From the NCBI GenBank assembly GCA_024699855.1, contig JAMPIQ010000002.1:17174001-17238000 (forward strand): a DNA stretch of 64,000 nucleotides, written 5' to 3'. Both the position numbers and the translations under genes were made by a program. Positions 1 through 12,070 of this stretch are shown here, in pieces; position 1 is the first letter of the stretch; each line of letters starts with the position of its first letter. Origin of the DNA: Aphelenchoides besseyi. Taxonomy: Eukaryota; Nematoda; Chromadorea; Rhabditida; Aphelenchoididae. The notes beneath the pieces were generated by a model that had not been told where the DNA came from, searched no databases, and saw only the letters and a program-made list of their open reading frames with translations.

Positions 1-182
1 AGTTTTGGTCGAAACCATGAGGTTTGTTTTTGATCTCCAACTGCGACTTTCAATTTTTTGGACCTCCAACAGCGCGTACTTTCGCTGTTACGTCAATTCA
101 AAGGTCAAATGTGAAATCACGTTCAATGTTCCTTTTATGACTCATCACATGAAACTTGTAACTTGATTTTAACGATTTTCAG

Positions 183-3100
183 TTGGACTTCGATTCGTTG
201 GAATCGTTCATCGGGGTCGGCTGGCGGCTCAGTTAGCGCACGAACCGCGAGATTCGCAACCACCAGTCCACAGACTTCAACGACGAACTCCGTGGCGTCG
301 ACATCGACGAATGTTGGCGGAATTCGTGCACGTTTCAACGATTCGAACAGGTAGCTCGTCTAATCAAACAATCTCACTTGTTTCTTCAGAACAACAAGTC
401 CAATGGTTTTTACGAATGTGCAGCCAGCGAATCCGAAACCCTCGGCTATTGCCGCCACTTCAGTTAACACAACACCAATCGAACGTCCGGTTCGATCAAC
501 AACCAAATCGACGGCAACCAACGACTACATTCGAGCGATAACGAGAAGACGAGCGGTCGAAGAAAATCGATCGAACTCAACAGTCAGTCCAAGCACTTCA
601 ACTCAAACTCGATCAACTGTGCCCGAAGTTCTAAGTCGATTCGGCAGTCGAAATCCCGCGTTTCTTGCCGGTGGTGTTGTACGAACGTCGGCACCTCCAC
701 AAACAACCAGGTAATCGAGGTGTCAATTGAATGAACCCATTTTTTCCAGCAGACCGATCGCCAAATCGGAACGACCGTGGCGTCAAAGATTGGCGGATTC
801 TGCGCGTATACGAAATCTTGAGGACGTTACACGTGATCTAATACCCGGTAGCCGTTCATCCGCCGCATCACTTTCACCATCTTCGACCGTCGCATTGCTT
901 CGCAATCAACAACAACAACTTCGTCAATCGCCTTCGGTCGTCAACGCCTCCACTCCAACATCGAGTGTTGCGTTGCGAAATTACGAATCAAAAGTGAGTT
1001 TTGGGTATTCAGTTTGCAGAAAGCTTTTATTTTAGTTCAAAAATCGAAACTTCTCATCTGATTCCTCCCGACCAACTTCTCTGATTTTAACCTCCAACTC
1101 GCTGACCAACAAATATCGACCGCGAACGAGCATTACCAGTGCAACTTCGGGACTACCGGTCGGTGGACTGTCGCGAAACTCATCAACGGCTTCTTCCAAT
1201 CTATCACTTCTGTCGGCCATGCCAACAACGTCAAGTTCGCGGTTTCGTTCGGCTCTTGCTTCTTCAACACCGTTGAGTATAAGCACTCGTTTCACTTCGA
1301 CAGCAACTCCAACGGCACGTCGTTTGGCATCGACAGTGATGACGAGGTGCGTTCGAAAGCTTTTTGTTTGTTGATATTTCGCTTAACTTCTTGCTTGTGT
1401 TTATTTCAACTATTCAGAGGTTACAGTTCGCAGCGTCCGTCCTATTCAACAGCAACTGCAGTGACTTATTTACCCACAAGGTAATTCGATTGAAGTGCTG
1501 AATTGCCGTTTTGACGAATCTGCTTTTCATTTAAAACTTTTGCTTTTTCAGTCGTGGAGACGAACATAAACGAATGGGCGAAGGAACTCGCTGGAGAAAG
1601 GTAATGGCAACTCGTCTACTACGAGCTTCGATTTAGGTCGAAAATCCGCCACAAGTGGAGCGACAATCGCGAAGAGGTCTCTGACGTTTTTCATTACTCT
1701 GTTGAGTTCGGATTTCAGATCGAAGTTCAAGTGCGAAACGCAGAAGTCGCTCACGCTCTCTGGCCAACGAACCACCACCACCGAATTCATCGTCAGATGA
1801 AGAGAATCAAAAGAACGAGAATCAACGAGTGCCGCCGCGAGCTCGACGTTTACGGAAAAAGTCGAGTACGACAAGTTAGTTTTGGAGGGTCCAGTTTAGA
1901 GGGGCGGCTGTTTTGTGTGACCACTTTGTCGTCAGCTTGCCGACTAGTCCCGAGCCTTCGAAAACGAGTTGTTTCTGATTATGACAACCGTTGAAGAGTC
2001 GAAAATTCGGATGTTACGAACATCAAACTTTTTATTTTTAACTTCCCACCAACTGATTGACAACCCACGAGTTCGTTTTGCATCTTCGAAATTCGGTTTT
2101 GATATTCGAAAGGCCAATTGGTCGCCAAAAAACTCAATCGAGCGGTTTTTTCGACAACCAATTTGTTTCGATGGTTAAGCTCGAGACACAGCGATCATTG
2201 TCTTTTCGATGAAAGTTTTATGTGCGGTATAAACGGTGGCTGATGAATTGACTAATGGTCATGCAAGAGAGTCGTGACATTCTCCAAATCTTTAGCCACC
2301 GCTTACGTTTCCTCATTCATTGTTTTCAGATATCGAACAAGAGAATTCGAAAAACTCAACTGGAAAACAAGTAAGTAAATAAACTGATCGCTTAGAAGCA
2401 TGAATTCGCGATTTTGAGTTGAAACGTTGTCTTTCAGACAAAGATGCCCGCATCGGCAGCCGAGTTCGAACCGACCGTCGACATCGTTGACGTGCTGACA
2501 GAAACCCAAAACAAACTCACGGACTATCATCAACAATCTGATACTATGAATACGTCGATTCACTCAACGGTAAGGGACCCTTTTCTGTTTTGATCTCTTC
2601 ATTCGATCGAAAAGAGATGTCAATTGGCTTTGCGGCTTTTTCGCCCCAAACGAAAACACATGCGATTGTCCATTTACTTTATTTTCAGATAACAAATGCG
2701 TCGGATAACATGCGTTTGGAGACAGCGGATGACGAAACTAAGTACAATGCTGTTGCGCGATTCAAACCCGCCGGTCTACGGCAAAAACGTCCATCGCCGA
2801 AACCGGTTCCCGGCACATGGTCCTATAGCGGTAGGTAGTTTGAAGCCAAAAATTTGAAAACTGATGTCATCTTAACCATTTTGTTTGTTTTCCATAAAAT
2901 TTTCGAGTTTACAGCAAACGAAGTGAACATCTCGCAGAACAAGGCTTTCAAGAAGTAGGTAATTGTTTTCTTCATTTACAAGTTCTCTTCAGACGTCCAA
3001 TTCATGTGATTGTTGAAATCAAGATGAAGGATTTTCCTTATGCTCGTGCCTCAACTGCTTATTTCCGATTGCCACGTAAACGTTTGATTCGACCGCAGTT

Positions 3101-6100
3101 GGTTGAAAGCAGAACGATCGCTGCAACGTTTATGAGACCGAAACAACAGAACTTGAACGCCAACATAACGTTCAAAAATCGAAAGTAGGTGACGATTGAC
3201 TTGTGTTACCAATCACTTTCTAGACCAACAATCCAAAGCTCTGCGTCACTTCAAATCCGCGAACAACCGAAAGTTTTAAGATTGACTGTTGATGCGCGGA
3301 TTCAAGAAATATTTTCGAACAAACGTCGCTTAAGATTGGGAGTCGAAAAGACGCTTCGAATTCGAGGGTAAGTCTTCATTCTGACTCGTAGGTTAGCAAT
3401 TGATTTAGAAGTGTAAACGAGAAAGCGACGCTTCGTTGTAAATCGGCTGTTGATCGTGGAAAACTTCTGAATTTGAACATTTCACGCAAACCCGAAAATC
3501 GAGCATGCAACGTGGGTTTTCGCACATCAACTTCTTCAGCCCATAAGTTTAGGGAACAGTCAAGGATGAGAAAGAAGTCACGTATGCGGCCATCGAATCG
3601 GGAGTCTACGTGGCGCCGGTTAGCGTTCAAATGACGTTGACTCAACCGCCTCAACTCTTTTCACCGACCCATCAGCTTTATGCTGACGATGGCGGAATCT
3701 CTTCACCCGAACCCTACGAGGTAGTTTGCCATAACATTTGTTCGAAAGTTAGATCATAAAAACGCCCATTAACGACCACCTCTGTTCCCTATTCTTCGAG
3801 AGTTTTGCTTTCGCATCGACCGCAATTTTCATGAGAATGTCACGCCGCAAAAACAATTGGTTATGTGAATGCAGTGTCGGAATCATGCAATTCGTCTTGT
3901 CAACTCGAAAAGCAAATTTGGCCGATTGCCATTTTGCCATCGAATGGCGACAGTTGTCATTTCGATTTGCACTGATGGCGACACATTGGTCATTGCGATC
4001 GGTGGTGACCATTGAAGCGTCTTCGGAGGAAGAGAATGCGCAGCTGTTTGATCGTCCAAACCTTTCAAACGGCAGTTTTCTTCCAATCGATTTGCTTTCA
4101 CGTTGATTCCCAAAATTAATGGTTTTTCATTCTTTTGTTTATTCTGCTTTTTAGCCTCAACTACACATTCCGGTCCATCGAAACGTGAGGCCTGGAGATC
4201 CGTTGGTGTTACCGGATCGTTCGCTTCTCGAGGAGTATGTGCGAAGGTAAACGAGGCGCTGAAGATCCGTGAGATTGGATTAAAACAAATGGGTTTCCAG
4301 TTTTTCTTGCAAACCCACGAGCTTGTAATCCGATTAGAAAGTTGGCGCGCATTCGCGACTTCTTCTACCAAGTTTGTAACCGAATGTTGTTTTCAGAAAA
4401 CGCGCACATTTGGAGTCACTCAACAAACGAGTTCCGGGCTATTCGCCTGTCGACTCGAGTTTAGCAGAATCACCACCACCAACACGCTCAGTCGCTGCTC
4501 CGGCGTTTGGTTCGACCAATCCGACCATTGAGTTTAAAGCCGCTTGTCCCGTGCAAATTCTCGAACCGCACATACAAACTGCGCTGATCACAACACCAAC
4601 GAGATCTCGAGTATCGTCCGTTGAACCGCCGTCCATTTCCACTGTTGCTGCGACTGTTGAGGAAACGGCCGCAATGGCACCTCGACCCAACGAACTGCCG
4701 GCCGGAGTTGTTCGACATGTACCCGTGGTTTTGCAACACGGACCAAGCGGAGTTCAACGAGACGTTCAGCAATTGGTTGTTGGTGGAATCAATCATCCCG
4801 CAAATCAACAACAAAACGCTTTGTTTCGCGGAGTTCTGAGGTTAGTCGTGAGTTTTGCTCTAAAACGAAAGTTCCAGAAAAACCTCCGATCCAACTGGTG
4901 CAGTTATGCGATTGAAAGCACAAGTCTTCGACACACCAAAAAGTCCGTTCGAAGAGCGAATGCAGAACCAGGCATCACAACTTCGGAAATCGTCGATCGG
5001 TTCATCGGACACCGAAAACGAAATCCAACGACCGCGACATTTGGTCGATGGCGGCGTTGCCCAAGGCTTCACCGCCGCCATTGCTCAACAACCGGCTCGA
5101 CAGGAACGCTATGCCGCCCACATTCCCGTTCCATCGGGTCGACAGTCGGTGACGAGTTTGGATTCGGTTAATAGGTTGGTCAATTTGATTCTCGTCATTT
5201 CTGTTTATCATCAAACTTCGATTTTTTGACGTGTGTTTGCCACCTGCCGTTTCGGCTACGTGGCCACGAGTCCGCAGCCAAGTAAAACACATGACCTCCA
5301 AGCGATTCGACGGCAAATTGGATTCCACGGAACACGACGTTTGAAAAGTCCAAAAGAAAAGTCGTCGAGTTTGCTCACAAATTGCCGTTCGGAATCTGTT
5401 GATGATTTCGAATTCTTTTCGTCGCCCATCTGGACCCAATCCAACCGAAATGTTTGCTGTCAATTAAAAGGCAAAGAACATGGAAACAAAAGTGCGAAGA
5501 GCTTTTCTGAAGTGGAGGCGTCCGATCGGGCCTTTTACTTCCGATTGATCTCTCCACTTGTTCGTATCCTTATTATTGATCTCGAATTGTGACGAGTCGC
5601 TTTTCTCGTTCTTTCAATCAAAAAATTTCTCGCGCTTTTTTAGTCAAAAATTTCGTCCAATTTCTTTGCGAAAACGACGAAACAACTTCAAAACAATTGC
5701 AATGAGTTTGTTCCAACCCTCGACTTTTATCTTCATATCTTCACTTGTTTTAGTGCTCTCGATACCGCAACCCGGCAGTTGGATTCAATGATCGACTTGG
5801 CGCGTCACAAACACGCTCAGCATCGAAACAAGTTCAAAGAGTTCGAGTACTTGGACGAAATAATCGAGGACCTGAAGAAGGAATACGATCCGGTAAGTCA
5901 TTTGAGCGATCGCAAACAGTCTCTCTTCGCTTAGAACACATCAAATGGCAACAACTCGGGACCTCAGCCTTCAACTGCACAACAGAAGCCCCGACCATTT
6001 CCCGTTCAATCATCTTTGCAAGCGACTCGCGAAAACCCACGACTTCAAAAATTGATCAGTCAAGATGGCGCCGGTATTCAAACAGATGGGTGAGCTTTTT

Positions 6101-9100
6101 TTGTGGGCAAAAGTTTTGTAACTCGATCCGACTGTTGACTTAAACATGAAAATATTCATTCACTTGTCTACAACACCACCAAAACAGGTGCCCAATAAGC
6201 AACGAGCGATTTTGAGTGACCAAAAGTCAACAGCCGTTTGTTGGCGGCGCCCTCGAGATCTGACCATCGTGGCGAAAAGCACGAGATATTTCGGGAATCG
6301 AAAACAGAGGCGGCAATCATTTGTTTTTTCAATTGACTAATTTTTCCACGGCAGAATTAGTTTGCTAGTGATTCGAAAATGTTGAAAGCCATCCAACAAG
6401 AATACTCGCCCAGTAATCGCCAGTACCCGGGTTATGTCACGTTGTTTAGACGTCCGAATCAGCCGCGAATCGCACATCCGGTTCGTGTTGGTCCTCAACT
6501 AGTTAGTCAACAGCAATCCGTTCAACGAAATGTTTCACAACGGTTACCGTTGAAGAAACAACAATCGAATGTATGATCAAGGAGGCTTCTTCGTTGACAA
6601 TCGAACTTTTAGATCGAAAGCAACGGAGATGTAGAATGTACCGAAACGATCGTTTTGCCAACCAAGAGCACGGCTGAACGTTTAGATTTCACTCGTCAAT
6701 GGGTAGTGGATGATATCAGCTCGTGGATCAATCGTCCGGCAAATAAGTCCGATTCGGTTCCTGGAAATACCAATGGACAAGTACGTGAAATATAAAACGT
6801 GAAATCAAAGTTTATTCTTTAGATCAAGCCACGAATTGCAAGCGAAGAGTCTTCGGAACACTCACTGGGCAGTTGCTCGGCCGAAGTTGCGGCAATCAAT
6901 GCAACGGAACGAAGACGTAAATCAACTGCAAGCGGATCCAAGGAAACGAAAACTGCGGCTGTGGCGAAAAAAAAGTGAGTTTCTGACAAGTTCTATCAAT
7001 CCCAAAGCCAATGTTGCAATCTCTTACGAAAACACTTTTAGAACATCTAACGTTGTTGAACAACAAAAACCGACGGTGACTGACGCTCAGCCGTCACAAC
7101 AACCTAACGGTCCAATTAAGCCACGTGCCTATCGACCTCAAGCTCAACAGCAACTAATTAGCGGACAAGTTGCAACCGATCAACAAGCACGAGGTTACGA
7201 AGCTCAAAAATTGGGATCACAACAAGATCTTCGACCAGCAACTCGCGAATCATTGGATCGTCCCGGCTCACAAGATTACCAATCACTCGGTTCAACTCAA
7301 TCAACTGATGGGTTAAGAGCTGCAAACTTCAATTCTCTTCAACGATCAGTTTCCGGTGCTTTTATGCAATATCCGCAGCGCGGATCGATTCAATCACTAC
7401 CCGATGCTGTGCTTGTTGCTGGAGCAATTGGGCATCATGGTTCCTCGACGACACTTCAACTCGGTAGTTATTCCAACGGAAATCAAGCGCCATCAAATAC
7501 ATCAGGTATGTTCAATAGTTTTCGCTTTAACTTGCGATTTCAGGTTACGGTTCCACGCTCGGTTCTTTTCATCAATTACATGCCAATGATCCTGCTCAAG
7601 CCATGAACACACTTATGGCCGAATTGGATGTGAATACCTCGGAACATCAACGCTCTCTGAGCAGCGGACAGACCGACGACTCAACGGACAAACGGCGCTC
7701 ATTTCCAACAACACAAACTGAAGTCACGTTCCGTAGTGGCGGCCGTTCTCAATCGATCGGTCAAGCAACTATCGCTTCGACCACATCTCCTGGACCAACT
7801 CGTTTGAATGTTCCACAACAATCGAACTACAGCGGTTCAATGGATCGTGGTATAAGAAAAATCCAGCAAACTCAACCGACGGCTATGAATCCCTTCACAT
7901 CAAAAGTCCTGGGACCTCAAAAACCGCAACCACCAAATCCACAACGCGCTCAATTCGACGACGCTGCTCATCTGTTGGATTCGGTGATTGACGAATTGCA
8001 ACCCAAATCCACAAGTCCAACAACAACTGCGAAGAAACGCGGAATGTTGCAACAACTCTTGGGCACAACAAAAACTCAACAAACGACTGTAAACACCGTA
8101 CAAGGTATGAACGCCAATCAACAACCCAGTGGACGACCGTTCTTAATCGGAAGTAAAAAGCCGACCAGTGCCGTCGTTGGGAATACAAGTCAACCGTTAC
8201 CCCAACAAAAACTCACACCAACGACCACAATTCGAACAGCGTTAAGTGGCGGAAAAAAGACGGTAATCAATCCACCGAAACCCAATTCGCATCTTCACGG
8301 TCATGGCGCTACAATCGGTCAACGCGGTGAGCAACAGCAACCGACAAAAACATTCGAAATGATTAATAACGAGCGTTTGAATCCAAGTCGTGTGGAAACA
8401 ATGCAACAGATGTTCGAAAAGCGACCAAGTGGTCAACGAACAGCCAACTTTCGTCGAAATGGTAGTCGAGAATTGGATCCGACTTACAGCGAAATCGGCG
8501 AATTTGCACGTGAAGAACAACAGGTAAGTATCTTGTTGTGTTTTTTTTATCGCGTGATGTGAACTAATCATTCGCACTTCTCTCACTTTCGTTTTCTTTG
8601 TAGATGCCGAACAGATGCCAATAACTCTTCTCCTTTCACTCTTCTTCTGTTGCACTTACTGGTTGGTTTTTGAAGTGTGAACTCTGCACTCTAATACCAA
8701 CGGTTTTTCATGCCCTCCAACTACAGCGTTCAATTCAAGCTTTTAGATAAATCAGAATCGAACGCCGAGCTTCAAACAATCAAATCGTCTGATAACTCAG
8801 AATTCGAATTCAATTCTACGTCCCGCATTTCCAACTACTCAGCCACCGCAACGTTTTGTTTCACCACCGAAAGTTTCGCCACAGCCATTGCAACGCAACC
8901 TCAGCATCAAGTCCAACAATGGTAGTCAATTGAGCGAAGTTGACGAGAATGAAGCGGAATATGTGACTGCAGATATGAACAGAAATACCGAAACCGAAGG
9001 CGACATCTACGACAATCTTCAGGATGCAAGAAACACGTCGATTCGACAGCAAAATCTGCCACCAATACATGCACCTATCGGTCGTTTCGGCGGTCCAATA

Positions 9101-9578
9101 ATAACCACTCGACAAGTCCCAATCGTCCCGCCACAACCTCCACCTCACAAGTTTCAACAGCAACGTGAACCAAAAGGTGCTGGAATCGGTCAGTTGATTA
9201 GAAAATTAGGCGGAGTAGCCGAACGACCGTTGGTTCAACAACATCAACTGAACGTCGGACGAATGCCAACTGCCGGCTCAGTTTTGTCTTTGAATCGGGT
9301 ATTTTCGTATCATTCAATTGATCATATTCTTACATTTGCAGATTGAACAGAACGAACCAAAACGTGCCGGAGTCTTAATGAAAAGCAATTCGTTAAGCCA
9401 TGAGCCTTGGAGGATTCACGCGATGGATCGAGATTGTGAGTTCGAAGCGTTTATTCCAACTTTCTAGTTTCTTTCAGTCAACTACAATCACACTGATGGA
9501 ATGAACGGCAAAATGGAGACATTCAGAAGCAAACTTAAACAAACGATTTTCGGAAGCAAAAAGTGGCTGAACTCCTAA
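183..9578 (+). CDS. Large low-complexity Ser/Gln/Thr/Pro-rich protein, 29 exons, 5' partial; family not recognised
   Basis: Exons read from splice signals: 183-350, 390-710, 750-993, 1036-1346, 1418-1480, 1552-1600, 1637-1676, 1719-1874, 2330-2370, 2438-2569, 2689-2830, 2915-2954, 2993-3184, 3224-3367, 3409-3511, 3553-3720, 4155-4246, 4397-4840, 4878-5174, 5754-5892, 5935-6089, 6369-6570, 6613-6780, 6823-6974, 7042-7505, 7544-8523, 8747-9298, 9342-9435, 9478-9578. They sum to one open frame of about 2,050 codons ending in TAA, which supports the model. The N-terminal third is Ser/Thr/Arg-rich with an RS-like patch (RRSRSRS). A less biased middle part (2689-4246) could be folded. Exon 5754-5892 encodes a charged, likely helical stretch (FKEFEYLDEIIEDLKKEYD). 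The rest is Gln/Ser/Pro-rich, as in scaffold or cytoskeletal proteins, and the C-terminus is basic (GSKKWLNS). No catalytic motif was seen. The protein class is inference only. Confidence 0.75.
8604..8624 (+). other. Possible alternative terminal exon of the large low-complexity gene
   Basis: Inside the intron 8524-8746 there is a good acceptor (TTTGTAG ending at 8603). Joined in phase to the donor at 8523, it reads six codons (MPNRCQ) and then TAA. Use of this site would give a protein lacking the last roughly 250 residues. The downstream acceptor at 8746 restores the long frame, so the short form would be an alternative product. Only the splice-site sequence supports it. Confidence 0.3.
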
Positions 9579-9810
9579 TTCTTCGACTCGCCGAATCCTC
9601 GCTGTACAGTTTCGTCCATTAAGTTGAAGTTCTTCTTCTTAACTTATTCCTCACACATCCTTTCAGCTAAATAGTTTGCTCAAAACTTCTTTCAATTTTG
9701 TTTGTAACTACCTGGTTGTTCTGCCGTGAAACCGTTGATAAATTTCTTTCTACTCATTTATTTGATTCAAACAAATTGACGACCCGTAAAACGCAAATGA
9801 TACAAACCGA

Positions 9811-11904
9811 CTATGCAACTTTTGTTTTTTCAACTTGTGTTCGGCTGATCAGTCTGTAGGTGACGACCAATGCTCTCCAACTGATCCACATCATAGCAAA
9901 CAGAACCAGCAGTGTTGGAAATAGAACGTCCAAACAATAGAACTCGATCGTCGATAAGTGTCGTGAGCGAAGATCCAAATTCGTTGCAACGTCAAAACGT
10001 ATCGCATGGTCGACGTAGCGAAGTACTCGATCTTTCGCGCTGAACGGTTGATTCGTGATCATAGCGCCTAACTCGCGGGACTTCTTTTGATACGCCGAGT
10101 CGGGAGCTATTAACAGACGAAGATCGTCGGTTAATCGTTGGGCCGAGAGTTCGTCGCGTTGGATGACTCGAGCAATACCTCGATCCCGAGCCATTTGTGA
10201 GTTTCGTTGTTGGTCGGCAAACAGCGGAATCAAAATAAGTGGCGTTCCTCGTTGAGCCGCCTCGCCAAGACTATTGAAACCGCTGTGACTAATGAAAGCG
10301 ATCGTACGCTCGTTCGCTAAATCCAAATGTTATTGGAATTTATTTGTGGTCAATAAATTTGTTTTTCAATCAACAAAGCCCGCAAATTTTTCACGTATTG
10401 TCATTCAAAAAGAATTTTAACCTTTTCAACCTCCCAAGCGCCGCCAATCGCGTCATTTGCTATCAAAATTTGCGATCGTTCGATGTAGAAGCGACCCTTT
10501 TGTTTCCATTCTTATCGGTCGAAAATTAGTTTTCTTTGCAATTGCTGTCGTACGAAGTACGCGACTTGATCGACAATTCGCAGCACGCGACCTCTTGAAC
10601 TCACCAAGCAAATCGCTTTGGGGAATCCACTCGCGAAGTTTCACGTTCTCCATTTGCGGCAACGTTCCATCGTCCGGCGTTTCGTATTTGAAGATGAAAG
10701 TGATGTCCGGAAAGTTGGAGAAAAACTTGACAAACTCGTTCTTCGTCTCATTATTCATATGCGAAGCTTTTGCAACGGTGCCAAATGAAACAAGAACTAC
10801 ACCACGAGCGGACGAGTTGTAAATTTCCGAAAAGTCCTGAAACCAGAAAAAAAAATTATCGAAGCTATGGACCTTGTTACCGCGTTTAATGGCTTTGCTT
10901 TCTGCATTCGCAAACCGCCGATGTTCATAACTTTAGGACTTAACGGTTGGACAAAGTCGAGATGCTCGTTCGAGTTAACGAAATAATAAGAAGATCCCGG
11001 AGCTAAGTCCTAAGAAGACAATCAATTGGCTGTCTCAGTGAATGTATCTTACATAGTAGACGTTGTAATCGGAGCTTAGACTCAAGGCCGCGTTTACGGT
11101 CGCCGCCATTTTATTGGCGAACAAGTGTCTGACCAACAAGCCGCCAACAAATGAACGTGCAAAATTCGCAGCTCTTTCAACGTAACTCATTTGACCTCCA
11201 TGCTTTGCATCAGCAACTAAAAACGAGATATGGATCGAATACAACGTAAAACAAACCAGGAATAAAAGCACTTGTCGTTGTGTGACCCAACGCAGTCAAC
11301 GCCGATGAGTAGATAGGTACCGCAAATGCACTGATGTACTTCTTGATTCCAAGTCGTTTAACGAGCCCAAAAGAACACGCGTCGAAATGCTCGCCAATGA
11401 ACAAGTCAAACTTCTCGGCTTTCAGTTGCTCCATTAGTTTATCGTCGCGTAACATATCTTAGTTTATAAGCGATTACACAAAAACAATCGGCAAACTTAC
11501 GATAACAAGAACTTGTGAGCAGTTCGCTCCACAGTTGAAATTGTTTGATTGTATCTGTTAGAGTGAAAGCTGAGTTCCAAATATCGTTTTGATGCAATAT
11601 GTTGGACATGTTTATTGTAAAATCTCTCGGCCGAAGTAAGACCTTTGCCAAAACGGTACCCTTGTTTTGGACATGTGGTACAAGTTCGGCTTGAAGGTAT
11701 GTCTGAAAATGAACGAGTTAATGTTTCACAGTGTTTCCATGAACTCACAACGTCGTGCCCGGCTTCGGCTAGAGTGTCGGAAATACCACCCATAAAGAAG
11801 ACGTGCGATTGACCAAACTGCTGAGCGTACGTGAGAATTTTATGTGCATCCGAATTCGCAAATTGAATGACTACGATAAGCAAAAGCGAAAGATGGGCCG
11901 CCAT
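9811..11904 (-). CDS. UDP-glycosyltransferase (UGT), ER membrane, complete
   Basis: Seven exons on the minus strand: 11904-11749, 11702-11501, 11457-11257, 11216-11053, 11009-10881, 10836-10605, 10316-9811; total 1,590 nt, 529 aa, the usual UGT size. An N-terminal signal peptide (LSLLLIVVIQFANSDA) is followed by the family start with the expected catalytic His in FGQSHVFFMG. The C-terminal half carries the UDP-sugar signature (WIPQSDLL, then FISHSGFNSLGEA and PLFADQQRN), then a transmembrane helix (FPTLLVLFAMMWISW) and a basic cytosolic tail. UGTs move a sugar from a UDP-sugar to small lipophilic compounds in the ER lumen, so a role in detoxification or metabolite conjugation is likely; the substrate is unknown. 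The gene is convergent with the low-complexity gene, 232 bases apart. Confidence 0.92.
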
Positions 11905-12070
11905 GGTAAGAAGTGAAAGAACCGGCTTCCTCTTCTAATTTACAAAACAAAAGGTTTTCACTTCTTTTTATGGAAAATCGTTTGTTTCAAAGAAGGGCGG
12001 AGCCGTCAAAGTTCAATTTCTGTGGTTATCAGCTGTCTGATTATTCTCTAAATGGAAAGGAATTTGTGGC

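Noticed and set aside
4439..4690. Minus-strand frames within 3.9-5.4 kb
   Set aside because: They are shadows of the large low-complexity gene, whose exons join in phase on the plus strand.
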